Assembly (NCBI GenBank): GCA_021798095.1
Contig: JAJZYL010000017.1
Coordinates: forward strand, 1-14,265
Direction: 5' to 3'
DNA from: an archaeon
Lineage (GTDB): Archaea > Thermoproteota > Nitrososphaeria > Conexivisphaerales > UBA164
DNA: 14,265 bases
Below the pieces are notes generated by a model, which saw nothing but the letters and a program-made list of their open reading frames with translations, was not told where the DNA came from and did not search any database. The position numbers were made by a program, and so were the translations under genes. Positions 13,733-14,265 of the stretch are shown one piece after another. Within the stretch, counting starts at the first letter, position 1, and each line of letters starts with the position of its first letter.

Positions 13733-14265
13733 GCTCGTTTTCAACCTCTATGCCCATAAGCCCTAGATCCCTGAAGAAGCCCGGATAGGACTTCCGCACA
13801 GCGTCCCTACCTTCAATGGTACAGCCCAGCTCCAGCGCTGCATCGGCAATACTTAACGCCATTACGACCCTGTGATCGTTCCACCCATTTAACCTTACGC
13901 CGCGTTTTAGATCTTTCGGTGGCACAATCCGTACTCCGTCATCAAAGGTCAGAACGTTCGCCCCCAGCCTAGTTAGCTCTGTCCCCATGGCCCGTATTCT
14001 GTCGCTTTCCTTTAGCCTGGTATGTGCTATCCCTCTTAATGTAATGGGGATCAGGAGACCTAGCGTAGCTAGAGGAGGAAATATGTCTGGAGAATCCTTC
14101 AGGTCTATTTCAACATCGCTACGAAGCTCCCCGTCCCTCATCCTGACCTGTATGCTGTCTCCGTCCACTGTCACCGTCACCCCAAGTAGCCTTAAAATAT
14201 CCACTATTTTGGAATCAGCCTGCGGCCGAGCAAGGTTGACATGGCTTATCTTGATGGCGCTATTC
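13722..14265 (-). CDS. aroA: 3-phosphoshikimate 1-carboxyvinyltransferase (EPSP synthase), 5' truncated
   Basis: The C-terminal 180 residues of EPSP synthase, which joins PEP to shikimate 3-phosphate. The frame stays open to the right edge, so the GTG at 14204 is an internal codon and the true start is outside. Diagnostic motifs in order are SPDIFPPLA (catalytic Asp in the position of E. coli Asp313), LKESDRI (Lys/Glu/Arg PEP site), WNDHRVVMA and KSYPGFF. The family is usually about 420-430 residues, so a bit over half of the gene is missing. It overlaps the aroC start by 11 nt, so translation is coupled. More shikimate-pathway genes probably lie upstream to the right. Confidence 0.95.
   Translation of the reverse strand, partial: NSAIKISHVNLARPQADSKIVDILRLLGVTVTVDGDSIQVRMRDGELRSDVEIDLKDSPDIFPPLATLGLLIPITLRGIAHTRLKESDRIRAMGTELTRLGANVLTFDDGVRIVPPKDLKRGVRLNGWNDHRVVMALSIADAALELGCTIEGRDAVRKSYPGFFRDLGLMGIEVENEHVR

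Noticed and set aside
14202..14204. GTG at 14204 as the start of aroA
   Set aside because: The frame continues upstream to the window edge with EPSP-synthase-like sequence (NSAIKISHVNLARPQADS), so this GTG is an internal valine codon.

Overview
The window is a dense piece of a euryarchaeal chromosome, most likely from a Thermoplasmatales relative. Several features point to archaea: RNA polymerase subunit E' beside Spt4, an archaeal tRNA-splicing endonuclease, a beta-CASP (aCPSF2-type) ribonuclease, an archaemetzincin, a DUF359 GTP-dependent dephospho-CoA kinase and an archaeal-type phosphoglycerate kinase. A tricorn-interacting-factor F2/F3-like M1 aminopeptidase and a zinc-containing dicluster ferredoxin narrow this toward Thermoplasmatales. 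TATA-like boxes lie about 25 bp upstream of many start codons, which fits the leaderless transcription common in that order. TTG and GTG starts are frequent. The lineage call is an inference from gene content, not from a marker gene.

Layout. Positions 1-1925 (+) hold the 3' part of the M1 aminopeptidase. A gene-poor stretch of 493 bp follows (1926-2418), with a possible decayed coding fragment and a 17-bp perfect palindrome. Two plus-strand single genes come next, each with its own TATA box: a HAD-IIB phosphatase (2419-3111) and a metallo-beta-lactamase-fold hydrolase (3228-3932). The rest is mostly minus strand, read here left to right: pgk (3939-5165), endA (5249-5785) directly coupled to a DUF47/PhoU-like gene (5786-6430), the DUF359 kinase (6561-7064), spt4 and rpoE1 (7188-7996, 4-nt overlap), and an archaemetzincin overlapping the end of a beta-CASP RNase gene (8156-9932). 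A 53-bp divergent promoter separates that RNase from a plus-strand PAC2-family protein (9986-10696). After an AT-rich convergent spacer comes the zinc ferredoxin (10837-11262, minus). An aromatic amino acid operon on the minus strand runs in from the right edge: aroA (partial), aroC, then a chorismate mutase-aminotransferase fusion.

How the genes fit together. The right end is the terminal shikimate pathway: EPSP synthase makes EPSP, chorismate synthase makes chorismate, and the fused enzyme would turn chorismate into prephenate and transaminate it or a derivative. The middle is an information-processing block of transcription (rpoE1, spt4), RNA processing (endA, aCPSF2-like) and CoA synthesis. 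Protein turnover appears three times: the tricorn-factor aminopeptidase, the archaemetzincin, and a PAC2 protein ending in an HbYX-like tripeptide that could dock on a proteasome. Pgk and ferredoxin are central metabolism.

I see no CRISPR array, insertion sequence, prophage, tRNA or rRNA. The most unusual items are the chorismate mutase-aminotransferase fusion, the single-unit EndA where a tandem-repeat form might be expected, the HbYX tail on the PAC2 protein, and the symmetric divergent promoter.
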